From NCBI RefSeq assembly GCF_000003815.2, contig NC_049986.1:16421172-16485171 (forward strand): DNA of 64,000 nt. Direction: 5' to 3'. This document shows positions 21,296 to 32,817 of the stretch, piece after piece. The notes under the pieces are model-generated. The model was given only the letters and a program-made list of their open reading frames with translations. It was not told where the DNA came from and ran no database searches. Both the position numbers and the translations under genes were made by a program. Within the stretch, counting starts at the first letter, position 1. Each line of letters starts with the position of its first letter. The stretch comes from Branchiostoma floridae. Lineage: Eukaryota > Chordata > Leptocardii > Amphioxiformes > Branchiostomatidae.

Positions 21296-23929
21296 AGTTA
21301 GCACTGAAAGCATTTCTTAGGGTGGAGTCACTATTGTTAATTTCCAAACAAAAATGTCTCTGTGTGTGTACCCGCTGACATAAATTGAATGCATCAATTG
21401 CATATCTTACTAAAGAATGAAATCTATGTATTTTAAGATTAAATGCAATTATATGTTTAAATCATAGGAAGCATTCCCATTAGGACTTGACGTTTCCATA
21501 TATTTCAGGATTAAGGACCTCACGTATTCTTGATTCTGAAAGGCCCATGGCACAATTCATGTCAACATTGCAATCATCTTAAAAGTCCCTTTTATTGTCT
21601 ACAGGATGTAATTTAGCTATAAACTTGATATCAAAGGAGATTTATTCCGATTAGTGCCAAGAAAGCACTTGAAGCAAAGGGGCGGTTTGACATAATGTTC
21701 TATTCTAGGATTCAGCACAATTACACGATGTCTCTGTAAGATAACACGTTTGTTTTGGGAGTTCGATAGGAAAATATTGATTTCATAGTCTAAAATCAGA
21801 TCCTGACAAAACAAAGATAAGAAGGTCACATACTAGGAAGGTCAAAATCGACCTTGACCCTCGTCTTCCCCGCCCTTACCCCAAAATACCATAACAATCT
21901 ATCTAGAGTTTCTAAAGCTATGCTGACTACAAATATCGGAAAACACACACAGAGACAGACACACAGACACACCAAAAACTATGCCTCCATTTTCACCTCA
22001 CCTCTCCAATCCCGTAGCCTCAACATTTTGCATTGAGGTAAAATTAGATAGATCAAAATAAACGTATCTAGATTCTTCCAACTGCCAATAAGTTAAACGT
22101 CATGCAAAGTTGGAACATCGAGGCATCAACATTGTAGTTAAGATGCCAATAAACATCGAATGTAATCCTTATGTTATAATGGATACACAGATACTCAGAG
22201 ATTTCGATAATGGTTAATAAGTTGATGAATGTATGTTTTCGAATACTTTTTACCAACATCAACAGCATATTTCAGTAGAGAATAAGATCTATGAATAATA
22301 AGATTAAATGCAATCACATGTTCCATATATCCGGTTGCAATCAAGGAAGCGCGTAATATCTCTGTATATATTTCAGAATAAATGAAACTCACGTATTTTT
22401 GATTCCAAAACGCTTGAGTATACGTATTGATTAATGTGATAATTGCAATCTTATAAAAGTCTTTATTGTTAACATGATACATATTAGGTACAGATATATC
22501 ATTAGCGTATTGGAAATCTTTTGTGATTAGTGTAAATATACCCCTGTCACATTATCCACGATCTTCGGGCGTATTGATGGGAGATCGGCCATATTCAAGA
22601 TCGACAGAGGGTTGCGCATATTTTCACCTGAAAACCGTCCCTGTCACATGTAAGCCATACTTTATGCCTTGTACAATTGTTGTGCAATAAAGTTATACTG
22701 TAATTATAAGCGAGGCTCGGGCGATTGCCGCAGAATCGTCGTCCGATCTATTTTCGCCAAGTTGTGATAGGGGTAATACACCACTTGAGACATAAAGAGC
22801 CCCCCAGTCTTGTACGAGTCCGTATAAACATGACCAGCGTAACCATCGTTATCATTGGAAGAATTTTGTCTTCTTATATAAAGGCTCGTCCTATGACTCG
22901 ATCTATAATTCTATCTATAAAAATGCTTTAAGCAAACTTGTAGATTTCTAGGGTACTATATAAGATCCGACAACCAATTTCTCTTTGGTTTTCTGTTTGA
23001 TATATATGTTTCACCTAATGTCTTGTCTGTCAGTTCTCTGATATTATCCTCCCATCTTTTCCGTTTCCTTCTCCTTCTCTTCCTCCCTGGGCGGTTTTTC
23101 GCATGACAGTTTTAACTGGTCCCAAAGACCGTGACACTTGGCCGTACCTTTAGTCGTACTTGTAGTTTTGATGCAGGGCTCGCAATTTTCCAATCAAGGT
23201 ATTACTACGAAGAGCAACGTCCTCACATCTCTAGTTAAACCTCTATACGGATGCAGATTTATTTCAAAATTCCATCGTTTGTCCTTTTGTCCATGGAAAA
23301 ATCCAGCCCCTAAATTCGTCAAAAAGCATAAATAACTTCTTGCGTTACCTCACCAACGAACTAGCCAAACGAACCACAAACAAAGAGCGTGAGAAAACAT
23401 TAACTTCATTGACGTAAGTGGAAGAGTGACAATGGATGAAAGGACCTTCACCCTCCAAAATTAACGATTTTACTACTTCTGCCGGACTGTGGCGGCATTG
23501 CCATGGAGCAATTAGCTTGGGTCAAATGGTAGGTCAGGATGTTGATGACCAGTAGCGAGATATATCCGCCTGGTTACAGAATGCGTGGTGAGCAATTACA
23601 AACAGAAACGGATATGTGCGACAACACGTCTGGTCAGTCGCACGCACGCTCACGGTAATGGTTGCCCTGGTCTCGATACGGTACGTCCATCAAAATCACA
23701 CGGTCAGTCAACGAACAGTCTGTGGTTCCAAGCGCATTTCTCACGAAGGCACGTGCATTGCTTTACTCGACGTTAGCAAGATGTATATTCTAAGTAATCC
23801 AGTGGGTCTTTGTCAATTGCGCCACTTATGTCGCCTTCTGGCGGAATTTACATGAAAGAATATGACCACGTTTGTAAAATCTGACTACTCAACATTTTTT
23901 CTGCGTCATTATAATTTCAAAGCAGTTTA
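21296..23929. other. Intergenic DNA
   Basis: Mostly AT-rich. A short CA/GA-rich simple repeat lies near 21943-21974 and a LINE-tail fragment at 22668-22696. No gene is supported. Confidence 0.5.
22668..22696 (+). mobile_element. LINE 3'-end-like fragment
   Basis: TTGTACAATTGTTGTGCAAT followed by AAAGTTAT, the same tail as at 7038-7080. The upstream sequence has no intact reverse transcriptase frame. Confidence 0.4.
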
Positions 23930-24490
23930 TCATGATTTTCTAGATTTGACGAAATAAAGAAGAAATTCCATATGTCCAAATTCATTGTCTTCTTGGGAGA
24001 AGAATTTATCATAGCGTCGGTAGTGTTTTGATGGTTTTGACTGAAAAACTATTCGGGTGAAAACTAATAAAGAGAGGGATACCAAAATCCCCCCTTCTCT
24101 ACATTCAGTATGAAGTCTCCTACAGCAATAGAACATTTTCCAATAAGTGGTATGTGGTTCTCTGTGGTGGTCAGGTGAACAATAGACCCAGCTAATCCAC
24201 ATGCATTGAAGAAGCGACTTACGGTAAGCTCTGTGCGTACAACTTGAGTCAACATGCCAGGCCCGGGCATACAACAACGCTGAGAAGTGAAGGACATGTT
24301 TCGGGGCCATGGGAAAAGGGGGATTGTGTTGCTGCCGGCGCAGAGGCAAACACACGGTAAAACTTCCGACGTGTGCCCGGCCTCCTGCATCGGAACTGTC
24401 GTGATCATCAGGTATAACCCCCATTCCACTAAGGCGACGACCGTGCTGAGGCCAAGCGATTTGACAGAGCGCTGAATGAAACGCCATCAA
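23930..24490 (-). other. Unrecognised open frame, 186 codons
   Basis: The longest open frame between the two genes. A second minus frame (24064-24429) is also open over the same bases, so the lack of stops may reflect composition. Residues include MGVIPDDHDSSDAGGRAHVG; no domain is recognised. The N-terminus overlaps the first copy of the satellite at 24456. A GTAAGT donor-like site lies near 24223. Confidence 0.18.
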
Positions 24491-25005
24491 GTGGATGGGT
24501 GCCTATTGGGGAGGAAAATTTGTCTGTTTCGTAAACTACGATGTTGTTTGTCTCAGCGGGAGGGCCCCACAGAAGCTTGATATTTTCATTATTTTCCTTT
24601 ATCCTTTTTCAGAAAAGCCAAACATGTTGCAAACAGCGATTCGACAGAGCGCTCAATGAATCGGCATCAAGTGGAATGGACACCTATTGGGGAGGAAAAT
24701 TTGTCTGTTTTGTAAACAACCAGGGGGGTGTTTGTCTCAGCGGGAGGCCCCCACAGAGCTAGAGGCTTGATATTTTCAATAGTTTGCTTTATTCTATCTC
24801 AGAAAAGCCAAACATGTTGCAAACAGCGATTCGACAGAGCGATCAAGGAATCCTCGTCACGTGGAATGGATATCTATTGGGGAGGAAAATTTGTCTGTTT
24901 TGTAAACAACGATAATGTTTTTCTCAGCGTGAGGGCCCCACGGAGGCTGGATATTTTTCATTTTACTTTCTTCTCTTTTTCAGAAGAGCCACACATGTTG
25001 CAAAC
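24456..25005. repeat. Three-copy satellite of 180-190 bp
   Basis: Units 24456-24635, 24636-24825 and 24826-25005. Each carries GCGATT(C/T)GACAGAGCG, TATTGGGGAGGAAAATTTGT and CTCAGCG(G/T)GAGG. The plus frame stays largely open and repeats WGGKFVCFVNN and SQKSQTCCKQRFDRA. Confidence 0.9.
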
Positions 25006-27638
25006 TTCCAAACAAGGCAAATGATTTGCCATATTAAAGTTACTATGGCTTTGAAGGCAACCTACCTTGATCCGTGTTTGGCTTTCTAACAAGTTCAAGA
25101 GTTGTCGTTACGATTAACGGCTTGTGAAACGAGCGCCAAAAAGGGCCATTATACACCTTCGTCGGTTGACATATTTTAGCCCTAATCTTATTTGCAAGTG
25201 GTACTGTGTAACCAGCTTTTACGATTGGTAATCAATTTGACCAAGCACGACGATCTAAAGCCCACAGAAGATTTCTACGCAAATACGTATACAAACTTGG
25301 ATGTCTTCTTTGCTTTGTCAAGTTTAAGTGCAACCAATGCACTTGACTCTTATGCTAGCCCGATAACACGTGAAAACAGACCAAACCTCTCAAAAGAATT
25401 GCCAAAATCGGCTCGCAAGTACATGGTGCAAGCAGGTTGAACCGTGGCAGTGCAATCGTTTGGACATACTTATCTTTCACTACTTTTACTTGTCAAGAGT
25501 CACTTTTAAAGTATGCTGATTCGAGTAACATCCAGGTCATCCTCATTGTATGATTCGAAAAACTGCGATCAAGGCGGATAACAACCGCCAGAGAAAAAAG
25601 GTAAAGATTGCTTAAGAGTTTGTTCCAGTATTACTAAATTGAAGTCTGAAACAGTTTGGGTTCACACCCGGACATGCAGCTGTATCAAGTCGTTAATACG
25701 AAGTGTCGGATATTAAGAACGACTATTTCGTCCTCAGCAAAAAGCGACAACTTTAGCGCGCGGATGCAATACATAAAAAATCATATCTTGCCGAATATAT
25801 AAAATGCTGCATATCTACATCGCTCTTTTTAACAAGAGCAATTTGGTAGACCACACTCTGCGCCTTGTCAAGTGAACAGACCTACCTTCAGCCACAGTAC
25901 TGCCGCGTCAGTCCGGTCTTTGGTGGGGGTTCTTCAACTTATAGGCTACAGAGTGTCACATGATCGTAGAAGCGCATCTGACCATGACATTTATTGTGTG
26001 TTCAATATTTGTCTGCAGAAAAACAGTAGCTTAAACAATATTTGAGGCATTATTTATACAAAGAGACGCACCGTCGTTGTGGGAACGCAGCAGATGAGAG
26101 ATGCGTCCGAAAGACATGTTTACACCCAGAATAGTTATCGGTTGTAGAAACGAGGACAGTATTGCAAATTTAATCATTAGTTTGTTCTCATGCTCAGTGA
26201 ATTGTGCAAAATTTTCAGGCTAAAAATGATCAGCTGATTGTTCCGGCAAAGCGACCGTATGTTTTTTTTAAAGGAATGTCCCCGATTATGATCCCCCCAA
26301 ATGGCATCTCATTTAACTTGTTAAGCAGGTATGCCCACTAGACAGTTGCAGCTTCCGTTACTGGTAACTTGTACAGTATTTTTCTTCAAAAGAAGTTACA
26401 GCTTTCGGCTACACAGTTTAAAACAAGAAGGAGGGTGCACGTATGGATATTTAGAAACTGGAAAGCTTTCTTGCGGAAGGTCAAGTAAATATGTTAAAAA
26501 TCAATCTCATAACAGTAATTTTTAGTTTAATGTTGGTTATGTGTACACTGCAATCTACATACATGGCTGGCGTCTTTTTGTCCAGAGCACGACCCTTCAA
26601 AAGTAAAATCAAGACAATGATGTGCTCTAAAGCTTGACGTACGTCAAACCTGTGGGAACTAGGAGAAAGGTAGCAGCAGATTCCGCTGACGCATGACGAT
26701 ACAAATTATCCACACCATCCAATAGCCTGCTACGTTTGCCTCTTATGTACACAGTAGATAAGACCTGGTCAACTGTCTCCATTGTGTTGTGACAAATGAC
26801 TGTTTGCATATTTTCCTGAAGTAATGGAGTTATCAGCTAATTGGATCTTCTGACATTTACACAGATTTAACCAGGCGTGGCTGTATAAAGTCGCCTTAGT
26901 TGAACAGTTATCACGGTAACCGTTCAAATGTTATAGTCTAAAGAAACCGCGAGTCTTCTGTGAGTGATCTGTTTGCCTACAACGTCTCCCTCGCGAGGAT
27001 GTTTGTTTCAGTAGCAAACTTTAATTCAAATCCTCCGGTCAACAAGCGACCTGACTTCCATTTGTCATGGAAATGTGAAGGCAGAATTACGCACGTCTTG
27101 GGTATGATTTATCATTTCTATAAAAGATCTGAACGAAAAACATCTCGAATGACGTCATGGAAACGTACGTGGCCGAACATACGGTTCGTGTTTAAAATTG
27201 GTTGATGAAGATAGATAACCTGGCAACCCTAAAATAGCTACAGACAAAACAGCTTATCTTATCAGCAGAAATAAAACATAACAGTTTTTACAACACTTGG
27301 TGAAAATACGTTGTTGCTATCCAGGTGGCTGAATTCCAAAGTTATACTGTCATATATTAGTGTATGGGGACAGGAAAGGGGTCAGACGTGTTGTTACTGT
27401 TATTCTGTCGTCCTATTGATATGAAGAATGGAGCCGTCAAGAAATTGAACGTGGTTAGCCCGTTAGCCAACCCACAGAGAGGTGTCTGTAGCAAGTAACA
27501 GGAGTTTTTGTAAATAAAAGATCACTCTTAATCACTTAAACCCTAAAGTAACGATTTCAACACTTCGGAATGTTATATTTCTACAAACTTTCAACGTCAG
27601 AGAGCGCAAATCCATAGTGATGATACTCTGGCAGAAGC
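25006..27638. other. Intergenic DNA
   Basis: No gene recognised. Short open frames at 25192-25440 and 26960-27205 (plus strand) have no domain. Nothing else stands out. Confidence 0.5.
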
Positions 27639-27762
27639 TTATTTTGTCTGTCCTATCTGGCCAAGACCGGTGCAATGGCCAAGTGGGTAGAGATTTTGTC
27701 CTACATTCTGTAGGTCGTGAGTTCGATCCCGGTCGAGTCATACCAAAGACTTTAAAGATGGT
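27639..27762 (+). mobile_element. tRNA-derived SINE head
   Basis: Contains AATGGCCAAGTGGGTAGAGA (A-box-like) and GAGTTCGATCCC (B box, 27719-27730) at tRNA-like spacing, followed by GGTCGAGTCATACC. It does not fold as a complete tRNA gene, so it is called a SINE. Confidence 0.6.
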
Positions 27763-28968
27763 ACATAATGCTTTTTTTAACGGGATTGGTCAAAGCAATG
27801 TCATTAGACCACTTCAAGGCAATGAACTGAGAAGTTAGAAATTACTATACACGGAGGTAGCTTTGAACATTTGTTTTGAAAGCTGGTGGCTTGTAGATAG
27901 GAGGAAAAGTTGTCATCGAGGGAAATCCAAAGTTTGGCAGTCCGGGAAAGGAATTTCTTGCTGTAGAAAAACTGTTGCTTTGAGATCGCAATTGAACAGT
28001 ATAGCGATGTGACTTTGAGAAAAGGTTCTCAGTTGAGGGACAAGTAATGTGAAACATTGGAGCAATTAAAGCAATGGAAGTGCAGGTAAAAAGGAAAAGG
28101 GATGAAACGTTTTTCCTGTGGTAGAGAAGATCCAGCTTTGATGCTGATAGCCAATACAAATTCTTCTTTGAACTGCTTTATCTGCCTGGCACTCAGTGTT
28201 TGGAAAAAAAAGTGTGGAAATTTAAATATCACGCACACCAAGGAGGTTAAAACCTCCTTGTACATACACAACTGCAAACTTTATGTGGCCCATGCCAGGG
28301 CTACTGATACGGCGCTGTCCTATCACCATCTGATGCGAAAAGAACTAACTCTATTGGGCCAACAAAAGGTAAAATATATAATCTGCTTCCTCAGCAGACT
28401 TCTCAGCAGACTTCAGACATAGGCCCGATGACCCTTGCCTCCAGGTGACTAAACTGAGGTTAATGCCACGTGGGCCTTTTTTTTTGTTTATAGGGTCAAG
28501 AAAAGGTGAGACTTGCTTCCTTCAAAGCTTAGGAGGCGAAGACATTGGACCGTACGTTGACCCTTGCCTTAGTGGACCAGAATGAGGTTATTGCCGGCAA
28601 TGCCACGTGCTCATCCTTTAAGACAGGGAGTGTGGCCGGCTTCCTTTGAAGTGGTCAAGAGCCCCAGACACCCAAGGCCACTGTAGACTAAAGAGAGTTT
28701 AAACCCGTTCTATTGCATAATATGTAAATACTAAGACAATATGGGTCTCTTTTTTCCTTTGTTGTCCAAAGACCAAAAAGTTTATTTTCAGGCTTAGTAG
28801 CGGAAAGGCGTACTTCTGCATAGCTGGTATAGCCTAGATACGGCACAGCAGGGGATGGTGCGTGTGGATATAGTTATTACTTTAGTCTTTATTTTCTTCG
28901 CAACCGCCATTTGTTTTCAGATTTGAAGTGGACATACGAGCGATGTGTCACAGTCACTCGTGTCTAAT
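27763..28968. other. Intergenic DNA with short palindrome
   Basis: No gene. A 10-bp perfect palindrome with a 2-base loop sits at 28239-28260. Short runs near 28430-28620 repeat the phrase for CCTTGCCT...GCCACGTG twice. Confidence 0.5.
28239..28260. repeat. Perfect palindrome, 10-bp arms, AA loop
   Basis: CAAGGAGGTT, AA, AACCTCCTTG. Confidence 0.95.
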
Positions 28969-29241
28969 GTCACTTTTCCAAATCGTGGCCCAAAAATCTA
29001 TGATATAAATGAATAAAGACCTTTATTGTACATACATACATACCCACTGGGTTAAGTACAAGTCGCAACAAAAGATACGTGAAATATGTACAATGTTAAT
29101 CAATACAAGAAGCGTATCCTTCTACTACTATAAAAGACAACAAAACATTCAAAACGTAAAAAGAATAGCCACGAGCACATTTCATCTGTTTTGCATCACC
29201 GCAAACAGCCCGACCGGGCCCCGGCCCCTGCCTTTGGAAAG
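28969..29241. mobile_element. MITE with related terminal inverted repeats, copy 2
   Basis: Starts GTCACTTTTCCAAATCGTGG and ends with GCCCGACCGGGCCCCGGCCC then TGCCTTTGGAAAG, so its ends match the element at 8875-9067. The inside includes AATAAAGACCTTTATTGTAC, which recurs at 55123-55143. Confidence 0.6.
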
Positions 29242-30136
29242 AAAAAGAGGTGCATGCGCATGGGAAGGTGGTTTAAGAAAAAAGGCATTATAGGCACGTC
29301 TTGGATTGAGGTCCCAATTCAAAGCCTAAGCTCACACCTTACTGTGCAGGAATGTAATAACTTGGTTTATTTCTTCACACCAACATCAACAATGCAGTAC
29401 AATTTAGAATATAGTGAGTGGATAACATCTTGCAGCCATAGGCTGGATTGCGTGTTGGCCATTGTATAAAATAACTTGCTCCAACAGTAAAGACGATTAA
29501 AAAGGCATTGAAATATGTAAATTATATCTACAAAATGGACTATTGAACCACATATTCGTTCAATAGCTGGGTGAGGTAGGATATAGGACTTTTTTTGTAA
29601 AGCGTGGTGCGTGATGGCAATTGGTCAAGTTTATTTTTATTTCTGGTCACCCTGCCACTGACTTCACCCTTTGACTGAGGCAGTCAGTACCTGTACAGGT
29701 CAGAGCTGATGAGGACTCCTGGCGAATTTCACACAAAGCTCGACTCTGCGTTCCTCCAGTGTTTGCAGTTGGAGCCGGAGATGGGATGTTGGAATGGATT
29801 TTTGTTGCAGGATGACAGTGCCCCTTGCGACTACAATTGTTATTGCAGCTTTGCTGATGTACTTGCAGCAACTGAAAATAAATCGTCAAAGCTCTAGTGC
29901 TTCTTCTCAGTTGCCAAGTCGTCTTAAAACAGCACGTGTCTAATTCGCACCACACAATCATAGTTTATAGTTTGCAACTTGTAATAATTAATAACAAGTT
30001 TTCGTACACATTTAGATCAAGCTGTACGCAAAATTCCCTTTAATGAATTAGTCAATCAACTTACCGGTTAAAAATCATAGCTCTTCAGTACAAACCTGGT
30101 GTGTTACGTCATGAAGTGGTTTACTAGGTATGCGAT

Positions 30137-30172
30137 ACAAACAAACAAACAAACAAACAAACAAACAAGCAA
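30137..30172. repeat. CAAA microsatellite
   Basis: About eight CAAA units ending in CAAG CAAATAAA. Intergenic. Confidence 0.95.
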
Positions 30173-30341
30173 ATAAAAAGACAAAGAAATAGTTCTTGGA
30201 CAGAGTTATTTACTCCGGACCTATACATCAGAACGCCTATGTCGGGACAGGCTACAATGGATATAAAGAGTAATTTATCGCTACGGTAATCACCAGTCAG
30301 TGATACGCCATAGCCTCAAAGAAAAGAATCGCAGGTATTAG

Positions 30342-31991
30342 GGGTCTCACTAAATACAAAAAAAAACGGAAACAACCGAAAACAACCGAAAACAACCGAA
30401 AACAACCGAAACCAACTTTCACTAAATACCGAAAACAACCGAAAACAACTTTCACTAAATACCGAAAACAACCGAAAACAACTTTCACTAAATACCGAAA
30501 ACAACCGAAAACAACTTTCACTAATTACCGAAAACAACCGAAAACATCATCATCATCATCGGTCGACGTGATCAAATGTAGACATGTTCGCACATGTCTA
30601 CACACGACGGGGTTATACCGCCCCTTACGGGGTGACATACCCTTTCGTAGGCTAATTACAAGACGGGGATGCGCCAGGTCTCCCGTCCGGGTGAATGATG
30701 TAATTCACCATGTGGCTGATACGAGACAGAGGTTCGCCAGGCCTCCATCCGGGTGATTTGAAGTGAATCACCAACTCCGGACAGAAGGATTTGCACCAAC
30801 GCACACCGCACCATCGCACGTGTGGGGGTTCTTTAACGTGCATGGGGTATGGCTCTCCCCATACACGGGACCTCCATTTAACGTCCTATCCGAGGGACGA
30901 CTCATTTTTCACTTGAGTAAAGTGAGGAAAGTCGTGTAAAGTGCCTTTCCCAAGGGCACAAGACCGGCAACACGGTAGGCGGATTCGAACCGGCGACCTC
31001 TCGATCACGGGCCGAATACAATACCACTGTGCTACGCGGCCCCACCGGTACAACCGAAAACAACTTTCACTAAATACCGAAAACAACTCGACATAACCAT
31101 AAAAAACAGACAATAATTTCAGTGGGCTATTATTTAATAATTTTGACTTTATTTTGGACAGGAGTTAGGCTACGATGGATTTATTTGTTTGACGACCCCT
31201 GTTATAATACAATGTTAGTAATAATAAAGTCAACGATCTCCTTTGCCTGTTCGAATATAGTAATGTTCGCATTTAGATTCACGGACCCTGTACGTTATAA
31301 ACGGGGACTGCTTGGTCAACTCGCAAACTCATCAATGGATATCTATATTACTTGGCATCTATTGTGTAACTCCAAGCAGAGGTAACAGTAGGGGCGGGTT
31401 GTAGTATTGGCCACAACAAGAAATAGCAGTCACTGCTATCCCCCGACGAAATCTCTGCTTGGAAAATATGTTTGCTTATTAATTACTGCTGGGAAATTCT
31501 GCTGCCTATTTAGCTAATGTGTACTACCTTTTTTTTCTAGCAACCAAAACAATCTAGTATATTTCTTGCTCAATTATAACGCATTTCCGCTGCCATAACA
31601 AATCGATTTAAACAGAAAAACCGCAAACGTGTATTACCACAGAGGCTCCAAATTAAACTATTAAGTGATCAAAATATGGATTTTGCTTTACACCGTAAAA
31701 CAGCGTGTGATCGATGGAAATGTGTTTTCACCGGCTACATCCCCTTTGCAGAAAAAATCCTTCCTTCAGAATCACTCCATTCTCTCCCTCGGCCGTGGAG
31801 AAAATAATTCAAGGGAGAGTAACCAGTAGATGAAGATAAAATAGACATTGTTGTTGTTTACGAGTTGTTTTCCGGCTTTTTTCGGGTTCTGATAGGTTGT
31901 TCATGATTGGTTTGACATTTTTTAGGTGGCTTCGAGTTGTTTTCGGTATTTACCGAGTTGTTTTCGGTTGTTTTCGGTATTTAGTGAGACC
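30342..31991. mobile_element. 1.65 kb element with inverted ends built from ACCGAAAACA repeats
   Basis: The left end GGGTCTCACTAAATAC and the right end GTATTTAGTGAGACC are inverted. Next to each end lies a tandem array of ACCGAAAACA units, several on the left (30360-30546, with a 33-34 bp higher order ending CTTTCACTAAAT) and fewer on the right (31930-31980). The core 31063-31925 has no recognisable protein frame. A SINE is inserted in it. Confidence 0.75.
30547..31049 (-). mobile_element. Full-length tRNA-derived SINE nested in the 1.65 kb element
   Basis: On the minus strand it starts GGGGCCGCGTAGCACAGTGG (A box, 31024-31034), then the B box GGTTCGAATCC (30981-30991), a conserved body, and a tail of GAT units (30547-30560). 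A 13-bp ACAACCGAAAACA is found on both sides (30534-30546, 31050-31062), which may be the target duplication, although the host array itself repeats that word. Confidence 0.85.
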
Positions 31992-32511
31992 GGTACATAG
32001 AATGCTGAATTGACACTATTGGGTCAACGTACGAATAAACCACACAAAGCCAACTTTATTTATCTTGTTGATGGATTACAACGCTGCTTCAGTACTATGC
32101 GTCTTTGTCCATCTTTTGCGTGATGCGAAGGCAAAATTGCTTATTCATAGCTATCCGCGCCTCTTTGAAGGTGGAAAACTTACAAGCGGTCCGGAGCGGC
32201 TTCTTTGGCGCGTCAGCAGTTTTGAAGGCGAGTAATAGGCGCCGGTGTGAACCTGCTTCTCCGGTGGGAACCACACGTGAGCGGGACGATTTTTCACTGA
32301 ACTGCTGAGCCGCCAAAACTGTATCGTGGTGGTTTGAAGCACCGAAGGGTCACTTTAGCCACCTCGGGAGGGGCCCAGGGACTCCTCTCGAAGTTTTGTT
32401 GTTACTTCGGGGTGAATACACCCAATGCGCGAGGAGGACGCTAAGAGGAATTTTCCAAACTACCTGACAAATATCTGAAAAGTAAAACCGCAAAGACTCA
32501 CTGGTTAGATA

Positions 32512-32817
32512 TTGCCTGAAACATTGCTCAGCGGTGGTAGATTCTATCTAACGTTACATTTCCCAGTTGTACCTGGTGACATTGGTCGGGAAAATGCTTC
32601 GGGAATTAGAATTGATTTTTATGACAAGATAATCAATGGTCCTCATGTTGGAAACATTGGAAAGGAAAACCAGACCGTAATCAGCGAGTTTACATCAGCT
32701 CTGCTGCCGATGGTGTCTGTGTTCTTTGGCCCTGCGCTGCAAATTAAGCCTGTTATATTGCCAAAGGGATCACGTGGGGATTACACGGTACTGGCAATAC
32801 CGTGCGAGAATCTATAA
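32512..32817 (+). other. Unrecognised open frame, 101 codons
   Basis: Reads from MPETLLSGGRFYLTLHFPVV through PGDIGRENASGIRIDF to AIPCENL stop. Composition is protein-like with alternating hydrophobic residues, but no domain is recognised and no flanking splice sites are clear. It may be a remnant of a mobile element or a host exon. Confidence 0.2.

Noticed and set aside
27680-27745. tRNA gene on the plus strand
   Set aside because: The B box is good but there is no full cloverleaf. The surrounding sequence is a repeat.
30297-30537. Repetitive proteins VVFGCFRYLVK and CFRLFSVFSES on the minus strand
   Set aside because: They are translations of the ACCGAAAACA tandem array in two frames.
30980-31046. 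Functional tRNA gene on the minus strand
   Set aside because: A and B boxes are present, but the acceptor stem does not pair and the sequence runs on into a SINE body and GAT tail.
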